This document shows, piece by piece, positions 1-8,594 of a stretch of 64,000 nt of DNA. The stretch spans positions 62,001-126,000 of the forward strand of contig JBAZXW010000006.1 of the NCBI GenBank assembly GCA_041659605.1. The letters run 5' to 3'. Both the position numbers and the translations under genes were made by a program. This DNA is from Solimonas sp041659605 (lineage in GTDB: Bacteria; Pseudomonadota; Gammaproteobacteria; Nevskiales; Nevskiaceae). Under the pieces are notes generated by a model. The model was not told the DNA's origin, ran no database searches, and saw only the letters and a list, made by a program, of their open reading frames with translations. How positions within the stretch are numbered: position 1 is the stretch's first letter; each line of letters begins with the position of its first letter.

Positions 1-916
1 AACGCATCAGATTCGCTGCTTCAACCTCGATATAGGCTTCCGCAAGCGGGAATTGCACACCCTGGTTGCGGCCGATCGGACGGTCAAAGACGATACGCTC
101 GTTGGCGTACTTGGTCGCCTTTTCGATGAACCAGTAGCCGTCACCGATGCACTCGGCCGCGATCAGCGTGCGCTCGGCATTCAGGCCGTCGAGAATGTAC
201 TTGAAGCCCTTACCCTCCTCGCCGATGAGGTTCTCGGCCGCGATCTCGAGGTTGTCGAAGAACAGCTCGTTCGTCTCGTGATTGACCATGTTCGGTATCG
301 GCCGGACCGTCATGCCTTTGCCGACCGCCTGGTGCAGATCGACCAGGAAGATCGACATGCCATCGGACTTGCGCTTGACGTCGGCCAACGGAGTCGTGCG
401 CGCAAGCAGGATCATCAGGTCAGAGTGCTGCAGCCTCGAGATCCAGACCTTTTGGCCGTTGACGACATAGCGATCACCGCGCCGTACGGCCGTGGTCTTT
501 AGCCGCGTCGTGTCCGTTCCTGTCGTGGGCTCGGTCACACCCATCGACTGTAGTCGCAACTCGCCAGAAGCGATTTTCGGCAGATACCTTCGTTTCTGCT
601 CCTCTGACCCGTGCCGGACCAGTGTGCCCATGTTGTACATCTGCCCATGGCAGGCACCCGAGTTTCCGCCCGACCGGTTGATCTCTTCCATGATCACCGA
701 GGCTTGCGCGAGGCCCAGACCGGAGCCGCCGTACTCCTGCGGAATCAAGGCGGCAAGCCACCCGGCATGGGTAAGCGCATCGACGAACGCTTCGGGATAG
801 CCGCGCGCCTCATCGATCTTTCGGAAATATTCGGGCGGGAACTGCGCACACAGGTCGCGCACGCCGTCGCGGATGTCTTCGTATTGGTCGGCAGATCTCA
901 TCGGAGATATCGTCAT
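1..916 (-). CDS. acyl-CoA dehydrogenase, C-terminal part beyond the left edge
   Basis: Flavin enzyme that oxidises an acyl-CoA thioester to the 2-enoyl-CoA. About 305 residues are visible of a family that is usually 380-400 long. The translation shows the mid-domain FAD/substrate signature VTEPTTGTDTTRLKT (about residues 130-145), a following VNGQKVWIS strand and the GLNAERTLIAAECIGDGYW helix typical of the ACAD C-terminal domain; the end lies outside the window. The start ATG (914-916) overlaps the stop of the upstream hydratase in an ATGA arrangement, which argues for translational coupling; an internal ATG at 899-901 is the alternative. It is the last visible gene of the operon that begins with the cupin at 6322. 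The family is certain; the substrate is unknown. Confidence 0.9.
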   Translation of the reverse strand, partial: MTISPMRSADQYEDIRDGVRDLCAQFPPEYFRKIDEARGYPEAFVDALTHAGWLAALIPQEYGGSGLGLAQASVIMEEINRSGGNSGACHGQMYNMGTLVRHGSEEQKRRYLPKIASGELRLQSMGVTEPTTGTDTTRLKTTAVRRGDRYVVNGQKVWISRLQHSDLMILLARTTPLADVKRKSDGMSIFLVDLHQAVGKGMTVRPIPNMVNHETNELFFDNLEIAAENLIGEEGKGFKYILDGLNAERTLIAAECIGDGYWFIEKATKYANERIVFDRPIGRNQGVQFPLAEAYIEVEAANLMR

Positions 917-1770
917 GCGGCCAGCACGGCGCTGGCCTCCATCGTTGTGGCGCCGTCCTGGTCTCGCGTCCACAGACGGACGTTGTGTCCGACACCGTCG
1001 GCGGGCGCGCCGCACACCTCGAACGCGCCCGTGTCGAACAGGGGGCGCACAGCGCGGAACGTGAATGCGTTGATGCGCACATTGGGGCGGTGCGATTTCA
1101 GCAAGTCCAGCAGCAGCGCCGCGACCAGTGGCCCGTGAACAACCAGCCCCGGATAGCACTCGACGTCGCGCGCATACGGCAGGTCGTAGTGGATGCGGTG
1201 TGAATTGAAGGTCAAAGCCGAGTAGCGGAACAGCAACACCGGATCGGGTTGCACCGTTCGCATCCATGCATGATCGGTCTGCGCCCTGTTGAGTGCCGCG
1301 GGCATTTCCCGCGGGGCGGGTGCGTCCCGATAGACGATGTCCTGCCGTTCGACGATCGCGATGCCGTCGTCGTTCGCATACTCGCTCGTGACCTGAACGA
1401 ACACGAGTGCTCCGCTGCGCCCTTCCTTGCAGCGGACACTCTCGACACGCTGCAGGCGCTGCACTGTCTGGCCAATTTTCAACGGCAGCCGGAACTCGAT
1501 CGTGCTTCCGGCCCACATCCTTCGCGGCAAAGGCACGGGCGGCAGAAAACCACCGCGGCGAGGATGACCATCCACGTCGATGTCCGACTGTCGCGCTGTG
1601 GGCACAAAATAAAGCCAGTGCGCCAGCTCAGGCAAAGGGTCGCCCTCACGCAACACGCATGGATGGTCCAGAAGTGCGGTCAGCCCGGCGACCGGCGCGA
1701 GGGACAGCCGCTCCTCGCGCGCCTCGGTGCGCCCAATCCAGGCTTGCAGATGACCGACGTCGATCATCAT
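913..1770 (-). CDS. itaconyl-/mesaconyl-C4-CoA hydratase-like double hot-dog protein
   Basis: Predicted 2-enoyl-CoA hydratase of the FAS1-like dehydratase/MaoC family, 285 residues. The first hot-dog half (about 60-160) carries LPPVPLPRRMWAGS. The second (about 190-285) carries the family signature FRYSALTFNSHRIHYD followed by YPGLVVHGPL, which is typical of HTD2, 3-methylfumaryl-CoA hydratase (Meh) and itaconyl-CoA hydratase (Ich). The start ATG overlaps the stop of the CitE-like gene (ATGA). A hydratase of this kind next to a CitE-like lyase is the arrangement known from itaconate degradation (hydratase plus citramalyl-CoA lyase), so a branched C5 dicarboxylyl-CoA is a reasonable but unproven substrate. 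Confidence 0.82.
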   Translation of the reverse strand: MMIDVGHLQAWIGRTEAREERLSLAPVAGLTALLDHPCVLREGDPLPELAHWLYFVPTARQSDIDVDGHPRRGGFLPPVPLPRRMWAGSTIEFRLPLKIGQTVQRLQRVESVRCKEGRSGALVFVQVTSEYANDDGIAIVERQDIVYRDAPAPREMPAALNRAQTDHAWMRTVQPDPVLLFRYSALTFNSHRIHYDLPYARDVECYPGLVVHGPLVAALLLDLLKSHRPNVRINAFTFRAVRPLFDTGAFEVCGAPADGVGHNVRLWTRDQDGATTMEASAVLAA

Positions 1771-2630
1771 GCGCTGGGCTCCACACCATCTGCTGTGCGT
1801 CGGCTCCGCCTGGCACGCAGGATCGCTTCCGCACGCGCTACCACCGGGCGGTCGATCATGCGTCCTTCGAACGCCACAGCGGCGCCTTTCGAATGGCGGA
1901 TCGCGTCGATCACGCGCTCAGCCCATTGCACTTCCGCGGGCGTCACGTCGAAAGCCCCGTTGACTGTCGCGATCTGCCGGGGGTGAATGCAGAGCTTGCC
2001 GCCAAAACCAAAACGCCGCGCGCGCCGGGCGTCGCTGCGGATCTGTTCGACGTCATCGATGCTCGTGGTCACGCCATCGACCGGCGGCGGCAGCTGTGCC
2101 AGACGCGACGCCAGCACCAGTTGCGAGCGGAAAGCATCGACTTCCTCGCGATCGCCGTCGATGCCCAGGTCGGACTGAAGATCGATCGAACCAAACAGAA
2201 GCCGTTCAGTCACTGCGTGTTGCGCCAGTGGCAGTGCGTTCCAAAGTCCCGCGGCGGTTTCGATCAGGCAGAGAACGCTTGCGCCTTCGCCGAGCGCCTG
2301 GGCGATGTGATCGAGATCCGCGGTGCGCTCTGCCTTTGGCAAGACCACGCCGGAAACTTCCCGCGCCCGGCACAGCTCCAGGTCGCGTTCGAACCAGGGC
2401 GTTCCGGCTGCGTTCACACGTACCAACACCGGAAGCGATGGCGACAGCGCGGCCGCTAGCGTCTTGCGCGCCGCGTCCTTCACGTCGGGTGCAACGGCGT
2501 CTTCGAGATCGACAATCACAACATCTGCGCCACTGTCGAGGGCCTTTCCGATTCGCTCCGGGCGGTCCGCCGGGACGAACAGGAATGAACGCGCGCCGGC
2601 GAGTGTCGGGTCGCAGCCTCTGGCGTTCAT
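1767..2630 (-). CDS. HpcH/HpaI aldolase, CitE-like CoA-ester lyase
   Basis: 287 residues of the CitE-like TIM-barrel family, which cleaves beta-hydroxyacyl-CoA or malyl/citramalyl-CoA thioesters in an Mg-dependent reaction. Seen: N-terminal RSFLFVPADRPERIGKAL, the DVVIVDLEDAVAP strand, VRVNAAGTPWFERDL (substrate Arg), the metal-site stretch LCLIETAAG and GSIDLQSDLG, and the C-terminal GKLCIHPRQI characteristic of the family. It sits 16 bp after the upstream MaoC gene and overlaps the downstream hydratase. With that hydratase it could act as a citramalyl-CoA lyase giving acetyl-CoA and pyruvate; this role is inferred from the gene pair. Malyl-CoA or 3-hydroxyacyl-CoA lyase activity is the alternative. 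Confidence 0.87.
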   Translation of the reverse strand: MNARGCDPTLAGARSFLFVPADRPERIGKALDSGADVVIVDLEDAVAPDVKDAARKTLAAALSPSLPVLVRVNAAGTPWFERDLELCRAREVSGVVLPKAERTADLDHIAQALGEGASVLCLIETAAGLWNALPLAQHAVTERLLFGSIDLQSDLGIDGDREEVDAFRSQLVLASRLAQLPPPVDGVTTSIDDVEQIRSDARRARRFGFGGKLCIHPRQIATVNGAFDVTPAEVQWAERVIDAIRHSKGAAVAFEGRMIDRPVVARAEAILRARRSRRTADGVEPSA

Positions 2631-2646
2631 TGGCCGTTATCCCGCA

Positions 2647-3516
2647 TCAGAGCAACTCGACCAGGCCGCGATCGAGTACCACGGTATTGCGCGCTGCAAC
2701 GCGCGCTCGAAAGCGCACACAACCCGCATCGGCGCGCCAAAGCTCGAAGTTCACGGTTTCGCCAGGCAGCACCGGCGACGTAAAGCGCACCGCCATTCGC
2801 CGGATGCGGGTGGCATCGTAGCCGCAGTACTGCCTGATCACCGCGTGCGCAGCCATGCCGAAGGTCGACAGGCCATGCAGGATGGGCCGAGAGTATCCCG
2901 CCGCTCGAGCGAACTCCGGATCGGAGTGCAAGGGGTTGTAATCACCGCTGAGCCGATAGACCAAGGCCTGCTGCGCAATCGTGCCGAGCGCGACCTCGGC
3001 ATCCGGCGCAGTCTCCGGCACGGGCGCCAGCGGCTCGGGCCCCGGATCGCTGCCGCCACCTTGCCGGCTATAGCCGCCGTCGCCGCGCAGAAAGATCACC
3101 TGGGTCGCACGTGCAAGCAACTGCTCCTGTCCCTTGAGACGGATATCCCGCCGCACGACCGCGACGGCGCCCTTGCCCTCGCCCTTGTCGGTGATCGACA
3201 GCACGTGGTTGCGCGCAACCACGGTGCCTGCACGGGGCAGCGCCGCGAACACCTCGATCGACTGTTCGCCGTGTACGCGCCGCCGGTAGTCGGCGCCGGT
3301 ACGGGGATCTTCCCACCACGATCCCGGCGTACCGAGCACCGACGCCATCGTCGGCAGCGTCTGCAGGCGCTCTTCGTATACATAGCGCAGCTGGCCGATG
3401 TCGAAGGGATCTTCGCCAAAGCCGACGCCCAGCGCGTACAGCATGGTGTCGCGCTCGGTATAGGCCTGTTCGATATCGCCGAAGTCCCAGTTTCTGACGG
3501 CGTGATAATCCAGCAT
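2647..3516 (-). CDS. MaoC-family (R)-specific enoyl-CoA hydratase (hydratase 2 type)
   Basis: Double hot-dog enoyl-CoA hydratase, 289 residues, resembling the hydratase-2 domain of peroxisomal multifunctional enzyme 2. The hydratase motif YRLSGDYNPLHSDPEFA, with catalytic Asp and His, is followed by GYSRPILHGLSTFG in the C-terminal hot-dog; the N-terminal half has the structural hot-dog with VYEERLQTLPTMASVLG. The start at 3516 (MLDYHAV) is preferred because AGGA lies 10 nt upstream; a start 7 codons earlier has weaker support. It lies between the Rieske gene and the CitE-like gene in one minus-strand operon. It probably hydrates the product of the acyl-CoA dehydrogenase encoded further down the operon. 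Confidence 0.88.
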   Translation of the reverse strand: MLDYHAVRNWDFGDIEQAYTERDTMLYALGVGFGEDPFDIGQLRYVYEERLQTLPTMASVLGTPGSWWEDPRTGADYRRRVHGEQSIEVFAALPRAGTVVARNHVLSITDKGEGKGAVAVVRRDIRLKGQEQLLARATQVIFLRGDGGYSRQGGGSDPGPEPLAPVPETAPDAEVALGTIAQQALVYRLSGDYNPLHSDPEFARAAGYSRPILHGLSTFGMAAHAVIRQYCGYDATRIRRMAVRFTSPVLPGETVNFELWRADAGCVRFRARVAARNTVVLDRGLVELL

Positions 3517-3567
3517 CCGTTGATCTTCCTTTCCCAAATCAAGCTGCGCGCACTAACGCTTTTCGCA

Positions 3568-4923
3568 CTACTTTGCGCGCGCCATGAACTCATCCAGCGT
3601 CTGGTGAAAGTGCCGGATTCGCGTTTCCAGCTCACTCAGGTACACGCCGTCGGCGGATCGGGAGCGCATGCCCGCCTGCACGCTGGCGACATTGGACGCG
3701 TCCTGATTGAGTGCCAATCCCAGGTCTGCGCCAGCCGGAAGCATTACGTGCGGCGGCAGGGCCGGACGCTTTTCGGGTGGTACGTGTGCCAGGTACCAGA
3801 CATCGTAGAAGCAGCGGTTTGGATCGCTCGGGTTCGGGCGATGGCGGAACATGAGGATGTTTTCGGCGAACACATTGAACTGCGTGTTCGGGAAGCACAT
3901 CACGTGAAAGTCGTCCGTCAGCTCGCCGTCATTCAGGTTCTTGTACGGCAGGAAAGGCACACTGTTCTGACTGGCTCGCTTCCGCTCCTGGACGGCTCGG
4001 CGGACGTCGTCGGCCGTACCAGTGAAGCCAGCCGGGTCCACCGCACCCGCTTCGAGCACCGACGGGTCCGTATCGGGTGGCTTGCCGGTTCCGTCGAGCA
4101 CGACCTTTGTCGGATCCATGTAGCTCGCCAGCGTGTCGGCGATGGTCTTGCGATCGACAACACGGGGGCTGGGAATGCCGTAGGGTACGTAAAACGTGTT
4201 ATGCAGCCGATGACACTCGATGCGCACGTTGTAATCGTCGATCACCGGCAGCAGCTGCGGGTGCGTCGCAGCCACGTGATAGGTCTCGTTGAATGCATCG
4301 AGTCCGACTTTCCAGTTGCAGTCCCATTCGATGGTCAGATCCTGTACCAGCGCCATGCGCTCGGGCCAGTACTTGTCCATCATTTGTGGCAGCGGGTGCA
4401 GATAGTCCAGCAGCGGCTCGACATCCGGATTCATCGAGACGAATACGAAGCCACCCCAGACTCCGCATTTGAGCTCCTTGAGGCCCAGCGTCGAGTCGCA
4501 CGGCAGCCCCGGAAACGTTTCGCGGTCCGGAATGTTCCGCAATACGCCTGACGTGTCCCAGGTCCAGCGGTGGTAGCTGCACGCGAAGCTGCGCGCGTTC
4601 TGTCCGCAGCGATCGCGCACCAGGCGATTGTTGCGGTGACGGCAAACGTTGTAGAACGCGCGCACCACATTGTCTTCCCCGCGCGAGACCAGCACCGATT
4701 CCTGCCCCAGCTCGAAGGCGTAGTACGAGCCCGGCTGCGCGACATGATCCTCGCGACAGGCGATCTGCCAGGTCTTCGAGAAGACAGCTTCCCATTCGCG
4801 CTTGGCGAACTCCGGCGAGATATAGCGCTCGACATCCAGCGGCACGCCACTGTTGGCCTCCGGCACGTGCGTGCCCGCCACTTCGCGTTTGACTTCATGG
4901 GCGACGTCGGATTTCGACTTCAT
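3568..4923 (-). CDS. Rieske non-haem iron oxygenase, alpha subunit (module 1)
   Basis: 451 residues. The Rieske centre is seen as C94-x-H96 and C115-x2-H118, and the mononuclear iron site as H216 and H221 within NETYHVAATH. Such alpha subunits hydroxylate or demethylate rings with O2, using electrons from a separate ferredoxin/reductase, neither of which is in this window. A long C-terminal tail ends in YLSELETRIRHFHQTLDEF. AGGAG 9 nt before the ATG supports the start. It is a close paralogue of the Rieske protein at 6599-7960, nearly co-linear over the whole length, including the DVERY-SPEFA and WQIACR blocks. It lies downstream of the SDR and cupin in one operon. The substrate cannot be told from the sequence. 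Confidence 0.93.
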   Translation of the reverse strand: MKSKSDVAHEVKREVAGTHVPEANSGVPLDVERYISPEFAKREWEAVFSKTWQIACREDHVAQPGSYYAFELGQESVLVSRGEDNVVRAFYNVCRHRNNRLVRDRCGQNARSFACSYHRWTWDTSGVLRNIPDRETFPGLPCDSTLGLKELKCGVWGGFVFVSMNPDVEPLLDYLHPLPQMMDKYWPERMALVQDLTIEWDCNWKVGLDAFNETYHVAATHPQLLPVIDDYNVRIECHRLHNTFYVPYGIPSPRVVDRKTIADTLASYMDPTKVVLDGTGKPPDTDPSVLEAGAVDPAGFTGTADDVRRAVQERKRASQNSVPFLPYKNLNDGELTDDFHVMCFPNTQFNVFAENILMFRHRPNPSDPNRCFYDVWYLAHVPPEKRPALPPHVMLPAGADLGLALNQDASNVASVQAGMRSRSADGVYLSELETRIRHFHQTLDEFMARAK

Positions 4924-4997
4924 TTGATTTCACTCCTGAACAACAGCACGAGCAGTTCTTTGGCGAGATGGACGTGGCGGCGAGAAGCGGCAGTGGA

Positions 4998-5780
4998 TCA
5001 GGCGCGCACGGTTCGGGTGAGCCCACCATCGACGAGCAGGTTCTGGCCGGTGACGAAACTGGCGCGCGGGCTGGCCAGGAAGACGACGCAGTTCGCGACT
5101 TCCTCCGGTGTCGCCATGCGACCCATAGGGTTCTCCCTCAGCATCGCTTCGTACAGGGCAGGCATGGATGCCTTGAGGCCATCCCAGGCTCCGCCGGGCA
5201 CATAGACGTTGCCGGGCGACACGACATTGATACGCACGCCCTGCGATGCCAGCTGCACCGACAAATTCTTGGCATAGTTCACCAGCGCAGCCTTGGCCGC
5301 TCCGTAGGGCTGCTCGCCACCAAACATCGAGACGATGTTCGGCGCAACTTCGGTCGATGCCGAGCTGCCGATCAGAACGATCGCGCCAGCGCCCGACTTT
5401 TGCAGGCGCGGGGTGCAGGCCCTGACCAGCTGAACCGTCGACAGCATGTCTGTGCGGAAAGCTGCCTCCCAGGCGTCGTCTGTGCCCTGAAGCGCCATCG
5501 AGCTGACCGTAGCAACCACTGCGTCAAGCCCGCCCCAAGCGGAATCGATTTCGCCCAGGAATACCTCCATCGCATCACGGTCCGTCACGTCGACAGTGCG
5601 AGCGATGGTGCTTGCACCACGGCTGGCCAGCCTCGCCCCAGACTGCTCTATCTGCTCCTTTGAGCGTGCGCAGATAGCGACGCGCGCGCCTTCGCTGGCG
5701 AATCCGTCGGCGATTACACTGCCAATGCCACCCGTCGCGCCGGTCACCAGGACGCGCTTGCCCTTGAGTTGAAGGTCCAC
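4998..5780 (-). CDS. short-chain dehydrogenase/reductase
   Basis: Classical SDR of 260 residues. Near the N-terminus is the dinucleotide motif TGATGGIG, in the middle are the catalytic Ser (LIGSSAS) and the YGAAK Tyr/Lys pair, and the C-terminus reads SFVTGQNLLVDGG. Expected reaction: NAD(P)-dependent oxidation of a hydroxyl or reduction of a ketone. The start codon is GTG at 5780 with GAGG 7 nt upstream. It stands between the cupin and the Rieske gene of module 1; such an enzyme could oxidise the alcohol or cis-diol made by the Rieske oxygenase, which is inferred from position only. Confidence 0.92.
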   Translation of the reverse strand: MDLQLKGKRVLVTGATGGIGSVIADGFASEGARVAICARSKEQIEQSGARLASRGASTIARTVDVTDRDAMEVFLGEIDSAWGGLDAVVATVSSMALQGTDDAWEAAFRTDMLSTVQLVRACTPRLQKSGAGAIVLIGSSASTEVAPNIVSMFGGEQPYGAAKAALVNYAKNLSVQLASQGVRINVVSPGNVYVPGGAWDGLKASMPALYEAMLRENPMGRMATPEEVANCVVFLASPRASFVTGQNLLVDGGLTRTVRA

Positions 5781-5845
5781 GTTCTAACCTCAGAGTCTTG
5801 CGAAAATCAGTCGGAGTCCTGCCACGCCGCTCAGCGCTTTTGGCC

Positions 5846-6322
5846 CTAGTTGTGGCCCGCTGCAAACGAGGTCAGATCCCGGGCCTTGATGCCGTGATCG
5901 GTGCAGTGCTTCAGATATCGATCGAGATGAGTGCGCCAAGTCTCAACGGCGACGATGTTGTTCTTGTCGTCGAAGAAGTGCAGTTCGCCTTGGACAATGT
6001 TCAGTGCCACCGTCCCTTCGGCCATGATGACTGGGGTGTGGTCCGAGTTGGCCACCTCGTAGACGACACTTCCCGGTCGGGCGATCCAGTTGTGTTCCTT
6101 GTACTTCCATGAACCCGAGATCGTGTAAACGATGACTTGCCCGGTGTGGTGATGCTTGGGCTGCACGATGTCCGGCTGGTTGCGTGCAACCAGAATGACC
6201 TCGCCCTTGATCGGGTCGATGTTGAAGTACTTGACCGCGACCTTGTCGCCAACCGGGCCGAACGGGATCCAGGGGCTGTCTTCGTCGTTCAGACAGGTGG
6301 CCTCAATGTTCTCAAAGTACAT
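5846..6322 (-). CDS. cupin dioxygenase-like protein (module 1)
   Basis: A single small cupin of 158 residues, resembling the family annotated as 2,4'-dihydroxyacetophenone dioxygenase, which splits a C-C bond next to a carbonyl using O2 and non-haem iron. The metal-site histidines are visible in PKHHHTGQVIVY and, in the second cupin motif, in SDHTP; the linking strand TISGSWKYKEHNW is shared with the paralogue at 7977-8462. The open frame extends 64 codons upstream, but the start at 6322 (MYFENIEA) is chosen because GGAG lies 9 nt before it and the paralogue starts at the same place. It is the first gene of the long minus operon and lies about 139 bp from the palindrome at 6456. Confidence 0.85.
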   Translation of the reverse strand: MYFENIEATCLNDEDSPWIPFGPVGDKVAVKYFNIDPIKGEVILVARNQPDIVQPKHHHTGQVIVYTISGSWKYKEHNWIARPGSVVYEVANSDHTPVIMAEGTVALNIVQGELHFFDDKNNIVAVETWRTHLDRYLKHCTDHGIKARDLTSFAAGHN

Positions 6323-6455
6323 CACGTTGGTTCTCCATTTCGCGTCACACGGCAAGGCCGCAGGGTTTTCGTTCGCACGACCACTGATCACGCATACTCG
6401 GGGGCGCACGCGCATGGCGGATATGCAAATGTATCTTCTGATAGGTAGTAAAACA

Positions 6456-6467
6456 TACCGATGGGTA
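6456..6467. promoter_or_regulatory. candidate operator TACC-N4-GGTA, site A
   Basis: The bases read TACCGATGGGTA, an inverted repeat with 4-bp arms and a 4-bp spacer, upstream of the module 1 cupin. A third half-site GGTA lies at 6444-6447, 8 bp from the first arm. A related TATC-N4-GATA dyad sits at 6432-6443. The dyad centre is about 139 bp upstream of the cupin start, the same distance as site B from its own cupin. The binding protein is unknown. Confidence 0.6.
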
Positions 6468-6530
6468 GTATTCAAGGACGGAACATGTTCGGGGCGGACA
6501 TGGCCTTGATCCACCGGCGGTTACAGATGC

Positions 6531-6567
6531 AAGAAGGCCCGCCGACGGCCTGAGCCGCGGGCGGGCC
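6531..6567 (-). terminator. hairpin terminator after the module 2 Rieske gene
   Basis: On the minus strand GGCCCGCC pairs with GGCGGGCC over a loop and is followed by TTCTT. A second GC hairpin (GCCGGCTGAGCCGGC) lies just before it. This separates the cupin2-Rieske2 unit from the operon that starts at the cupin at 6322, so each module appears to be its own transcription unit. Confidence 0.6.
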
Positions 6568-6598
6568 ATGCCGGCTCAGCCGGCGTATCGCTGAATAG

Positions 6599-7960
6599 TC
6601 AGTCCGGCCGTTTCATGTATTCGTCGAGTACCTTGTTGAAATGACGAATCCGGGTCTCGAGCTCACTGAGATAGACCGTCTTGAGCGAACGCGACTTCAT
6701 TCCCGCCTGGGTCGTTTCGACGTTTGAGGCATCCTGGCTCAGGGTCAGTCCCAGATCGTCCTTTGACGACGAGACGGACTGGTGTTCCGGCAGCGGCGGG
6801 CGCTCGCCCGGCGCAACATGCGAGAGATACCAGACGTCGTAGAGACTCCTGTCCGGGTCGGTGGGATGCGGCCTGTGCCGGAACATCAGGATGTTTTCGG
6901 CGAAAACGTTGAACTGCGCGTTCGGAAAGATCATGACGTGCAGGTCGTCCGTCAGCTCGGCATCGCTCAGATTCTTGTACGGGAGGAAGGGAACCTTGCC
7001 CTGATTCGCTCGCTTGGTCTGCTGAACCGCAACCCGCACATCGTCGACGGTACCCTTGAAGGTCTTGGGATCCACCGCGCCCGCCTCCAGGATCGCCTTG
7101 CTGGAGCTCAGGGCCTTTCCTGTTCCATCCAGCACCGCACCCGTCGGGTCCATATACAGTCCCAGCACCTCAGGAATGGTGTTGCGGTCTTCCACTCGCG
7201 GGCTGGGAACGCCGTACGCTACCTTGAACGAGTTGTGCTTCTTGAAGCAGTCGATGTGAACGTTGTAGTCGTCGATCACGACCAGCAACTGCGGATGCGT
7301 CGCTGCGACGTGATACGTCTCGTTGAACGCGTCCAGACCGACCTTCCAGTTGCAGTTCCACTCGACAGTCTGGTCCTGCATGAGCGCCATTCGCTCGGGC
7401 TCGTACTTGTCCAGAATTTTCTGCAGCGGATCTAGGTATTTCTCGAGCGACTCGATATCGGCGTCCATCGAGACGAAGACAAATCCGCCCCAGGTTCCGA
7501 GCTTCAGCTCCGACAGGCCCAGCGAGCAGTTGTCCGGCATCCCCGGGAAGGTCTCTTGGTCGGGGATGAACTTGACGCTGCCGGTATTGTTCCAAGTCCA
7601 GCGATGGTAGCTGCAGCCGAACGACGGGGCATTCCCGGTCCGCTGGCCACGAACCAGCCGGTTGCCGCGATGCTTGCAGACGTTGTAGAACGCGCGCAGC
7701 TTGCCGTCGGCGCCGTGCGTGATCAGGATGGATTCCCGCCCCAGATCAAATACATAGAAGTCGCCCTTGTTGCGAACATGGTCAACCCGGCAGGCGATTT
7801 GCCAAGTCTTCGCGAACACCTTTTCCCATTCCCGCCGCGCAAACTCCGGTGAAAGGTAGCGCTCGACATCAAGTACGACCGAACTGTCCTCTGGCGGAAC
7901 GCCGACGCCGACGACTTCCCGCTTGATTCCATGGTTCATCCTGGATTTCATGTCCATCAT
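6599..7960 (-). CDS. Rieske non-haem iron oxygenase, alpha subunit (module 2)
   Basis: 453 residues and a paralogue of the protein at 3568-4923. Rieske ligands C95-x-H97 and C116-x2-H119 are present, as is the mononuclear iron segment FNETYHVAATHPQL. The C-terminal region matches the paralogue, ending in YLSELETRIRHFNKVLDEY. The start is one of two adjacent ATGs (7960 or 7957) behind AGGAG. It follows the module 2 cupin by 16 bp and is followed by a hairpin terminator, so it belongs to a two-gene operon. No ferredoxin or reductase gene is close by. Two paralogous alpha subunits suggest two successive oxygenations or two related substrates; this is inference. Confidence 0.93.
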   Translation of the reverse strand: MMDMKSRMNHGIKREVVGVGVPPEDSSVVLDVERYLSPEFARREWEKVFAKTWQIACRVDHVRNKGDFYVFDLGRESILITHGADGKLRAFYNVCKHRGNRLVRGQRTGNAPSFGCSYHRWTWNNTGSVKFIPDQETFPGMPDNCSLGLSELKLGTWGGFVFVSMDADIESLEKYLDPLQKILDKYEPERMALMQDQTVEWNCNWKVGLDAFNETYHVAATHPQLLVVIDDYNVHIDCFKKHNSFKVAYGVPSPRVEDRNTIPEVLGLYMDPTGAVLDGTGKALSSSKAILEAGAVDPKTFKGTVDDVRVAVQQTKRANQGKVPFLPYKNLSDAELTDDLHVMIFPNAQFNVFAENILMFRHRPHPTDPDRSLYDVWYLSHVAPGERPPLPEHQSVSSSKDDLGLTLSQDASNVETTQAGMKSRSLKTVYLSELETRIRHFNKVLDEYMKRPD

Positions 7961-7976
7961 TGGTCTCCTGCGCTCG

Positions 7977-8462
7977 TCATGCGAGCCAAGCGCTGCGTGA
8001 AAAGGTCGTGAGGTCTCGCGGCTGGATGCCGTTTTCCCGGCAGAACTTCAGATATCGATCCATGTGCGTACGCCAAGTTTCGATCCCGATGCTCTTGCCA
8101 TTGGCGTCGAAGAACTCGCTTTCGCCCTGCACGATGTTGAGTGCCACTACTTCGCCGTCGTCCGGCAAAGTGACCGGCGTGTGGCGTGTCGCCGCTGTCT
8201 CGTAGACCACACTGCCGCGGCGCGCGATCCAGCTGTGCTCCTTGTACTTCCAGGAGCCCGATATCGTGTAGACGATGACCTGTCCCGTATGGGTATGCTC
8301 GGGGAGGATCACGTCCGGCCGATTGCGGGCGACAACGATGACCTCGCCCTTGATCGGATCAATCTTGTAGTACTTGAACGCAACAGCGTCGCTCGCATCA
8401 AACGGTATCCACGGCACTGCGTCGTCATTGACACATACCGCTTCGATATCTTGGAAATACAT
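7977..8462 (-). CDS. cupin dioxygenase-like protein (module 2)
   Basis: 161-residue single cupin, paralogue of the protein at 5846-6322. Metal-site histidines appear in LPEHTHTGQVIVY and in the second motif at TRHTP; the shared strand TISGSWKYKEHSW and the C-terminal ETWRTHMDRYLKFC are near-identical to the paralogue. The start at 8462 (MYFQDIEA) follows GAGGAG with a 9-nt spacer; the frame is open 23 codons further upstream. It forms a two-gene unit with the Rieske gene at 6599-7960. The family includes 2,4'-dihydroxyacetophenone dioxygenase, but a storage or regulatory cupin cannot be excluded from sequence alone. Confidence 0.85.
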   Translation of the reverse strand: MYFQDIEAVCVNDDAVPWIPFDASDAVAFKYYKIDPIKGEVIVVARNRPDVILPEHTHTGQVIVYTISGSWKYKEHSWIARRGSVVYETAATRHTPVTLPDDGEVVALNIVQGESEFFDANGKSIGIETWRTHMDRYLKFCRENGIQPRDLTTFSRSAWLA

Positions 8463-8594
8463 CTTGAGAATCTCCTCAGTGATCGCGCCAGGTCGTGCGT
8501 CATTCGGGAAAGCCTTCGACATGTCCACCAACTCACCGGACTCGCCTGATTCCAGAATCCAACGGATCGACTAGCGCGTCGCACGATCTGTATG

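Noticed and set aside
2323..4551. Plus-strand 742-codon frame opposite the hydratase and Rieske genes
   Set aside because: Antisense shadow; the minus strand carries clear Rieske, MaoC and CitE motifs.
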